A stretch of DNA of 13,856 bases from Bacillota bacterium (lineage in GTDB: Bacteria > Bacillota > Clostridia > Acetivibrionales > DSM-1351): positions 1 through 13,856 of the forward strand of contig JAEZFR010000216.1 in assembly GCA_023417285.1 (NCBI GenBank), read 5' to 3'. Positions 12,716 to 13,856 of the stretch are shown here, piece by piece (position 1 is the stretch's first letter; each line of letters begins with the position of its first letter). The notes below the pieces were generated by a model. That model had not been told where the DNA came from. It made no database searches and was given only the letters and a program-made list of their open reading frames with translations. The translations under genes and the position numbers were made by a program.

Positions 12716-13630
12716 ATGAAAAAATCTCAAATCTTTAAACCAATATTGAAAATTGCCTTGTTTTTAGGAATATATTTTATCCTTCAACTATTAATGGGAG
12801 TAATATTGGGCGTTATATATGGAATAAAGCAGGGTATTGAAGCTGCAATGACAGGTTCGCAACTTGGTATTACAAATATAAATGAGGGATTACAGCAATT
12901 TACTGCCCAGAATATGTACTATGTACTTATAGCTGCTATTGTTTTATCTATACCAGCATATTTGCTTATGTTTAAGGTGGGCAAATATAAGTTTTCAGAT
13001 TATTGTGTATTTAGTAAGATTTCTTGGAATCAATTTTTTGCAGTTTTATTGCTTGGATTGCCTGTACAGTTCTTTATAGGCATTGTATTATCAGCATTAA
13101 GTAATATTGATGCTTTACAAGGTTTTTTTGATAGCTACAATAAGCTTGCAAGCCAACTTACAGATGGCAACTTTATGCTAGGAATCATTACAGTTGGAAT
13201 AATAGTACCAGTATTTGAAGAAATACTATTCCGTGGTTTTATTTTTGGTGAAATTAGCAAATGGTTAAAGCTGCCTGCTACAGTAATTATACAGGCAGTA
13301 ATATTTGGTCTGTATCATATGAATGTGATACAGGGTACATATGCTGTACTGATAGGCGTGCTGCTGGGAATTATTTATATAAGGACAAAGTCTTTGATTG
13401 GACCAATTCTATTGCATATTTCAATAAATACATCCTCAGTAGTTATGGATAAATTTATGACAGATGACACTTATAACAAATACGGAACAGTTTTTGTTAT
13501 TTTAAATATTGCTTTATTAATAGGTTCAATAGCACTGTTGATTGTAAAAAATAGAAACCAAATGAGATCTATTGCTCAAGAAGGAGAGTTCTGTGTTACC
13601 CCAAAAATACTACTGTACCAAACAACATGA
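12716..13630 (+). CDS. CPBP-family intramembrane metalloprotease (Abi/CAAX-like)
   Basis: This is an intramembrane glutamic-type protease homologue of the Rce1/CPBP family; bacterial members encoded in bacteriocin loci (such as PlnI-like proteins) confer self-immunity. The 304-aa protein has about eight hydrophobic helices. The three active-site motifs are present: EEILFR (E168, E169, R173), GLYHMN with H201, and LLHISIN with H234 and N238. AAAAGG at 12702-12707 precedes the ATG. Its last 38 bases overlap the C39 exporter start in another frame, and the exporter's ribosome binding site lies inside this gene. Roles in immunity or in modifying the peptides or leaders are both possible; context favours immunity. 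Confidence 0.88.
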   Translation: MKKSQIFKPILKIALFLGIYFILQLLMGVILGVIYGIKQGIEAAMTGSQLGITNINEGLQQFTAQNMYYVLIAAIVLSIPAYLLMFKVGKYKFSDYCVFSKISWNQFFAVLLLGLPVQFFIGIVLSALSNIDALQGFFDSYNKLASQLTDGNFMLGIITVGIIVPVFEEILFRGFIFGEISKWLKLPATVIIQAVIFGLYHMNVIQGTYAVLIGVLLGIIYIRTKSLIGPILLHISINTSSVVMDKFMTDDTYNKYGTVFVILNIALLIGSIALLIVKNRNQMRSIAQEGEFCVTPKILLYQTT

Positions 13631-13836
13631 CATTACCGATTGCGGAGCTGCATGTCTTACAACCATTAGCAAACAATACGGTTTTAAAACATCTATAACC
13701 AAAATAAGAGAAGTTGCTGGCACAGACAAGCAGGGAACAAATGCATATGGGAGTTATGAAGGCAGCTGAGAGCCTTGGGTTAACAGCCAAGGGTGTAAAG
13801 GGGAACCGGGAGGCCTTTTTTTCAGAGTTTCCCTAA
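13593..13836 (+). pseudogene. Frameshifted and truncated C39-peptidase bacteriocin exporter (5' fragment)
   Basis: This is the N-terminal peptidase C39 domain of a bacteriocin-processing ABC exporter, the type that cleaves double-glycine leaders. AAGGAG (13580-13585) with a 7-base gap supports a GTG start at 13593; an in-frame TTG at 13572 is open too. The active-site motif QHDITDCGAAC (catalytic C17, Q11) and GTDKQGTNAYG are intact. At GGG (13749-13751) the frame breaks and stops at 13769. Reading from 13750, one base shifted, restores the family sequence (GVMKAAESLGLTAKGVKGN, then REAFFSEFP) until a TAA at 13834-13836. The catalytic His region (AHV-type motif), the membrane domain and the ATPase are absent in what follows. 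A sequencing error could explain the first break but not the second stop. Confidence 0.82.
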
Positions 13837-13856
13837 TTAACAATATGACTAAGGAG

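Overview
The window comes from a low-GC, spore-forming Firmicute, most likely a saccharolytic clostridium. The evidence is a germinant-receptor operon, strong AGGAGG-type ribosome binding sites, AT-rich intergenic DNA and a class II xylose isomerase. All supported genes lie on the + strand.

Region 1 (1-4857) is a germinant-receptor operon in the order A-C-D-B: a GerA-type subunit whose reading frame is still open at the left edge, a GerC-type lipoprotein, a small two-helix protein that fits the receptor D subunits, and a GerB-type permease. A DedA-family membrane protein overlaps the end of the permease gene and is probably translationally coupled to it. Between the D-like gene and the permease lies about 320 bp without a gene, mostly a degenerate 12-13 bp tandem repeat built on GGGTAATGCGTAG.

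Region 2 (4858-8040) is xylose catabolism: a ROK/XylR-type repressor, a short spacer of 21/24 bp tandem repeats, then xylA with a clear intrinsic terminator. The regulator's upstream region has a TATAAT box next to a TTAGTTTGTT sequence that resembles a XylR half-operator. Directly after the xylA terminator is a 13-bp perfect hairpin plus a short structured stretch that looks like the 5' end of a group II intron, with no intron-encoded protein.

Region 3 (8041-8804) holds short repeats and a DNA-deoxyinosine (hypoxanthine) glycosylase of the uracil-DNA glycosylase superfamily.

Region 4 (8825-13856) looks like a quorum-sensing-regulated class II bacteriocin locus. A good promoter drives a LytTR response regulator and a GHKL histidine kinase. 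Next come a 45-aa double-glycine peptide (candidate inducing pheromone), a stand-alone GyrI-like ligand-binding protein, two adjacent double-glycine bacteriocin-like precursors (a likely two-peptide pair), a small membrane protein (candidate immunity protein), a CPBP/Abi membrane protease, and the start of a C39-peptidase bacteriocin exporter. The exporter reading frame is broken by a one-base shift and then stops at codon ~81, so at least this copy is not functional. The presumed logic is that exported pheromone activates the kinase, phospho-LytTR turns on the peptide genes, and the membrane proteins protect the producer. Export must depend on another transporter, either beyond the right edge or elsewhere.
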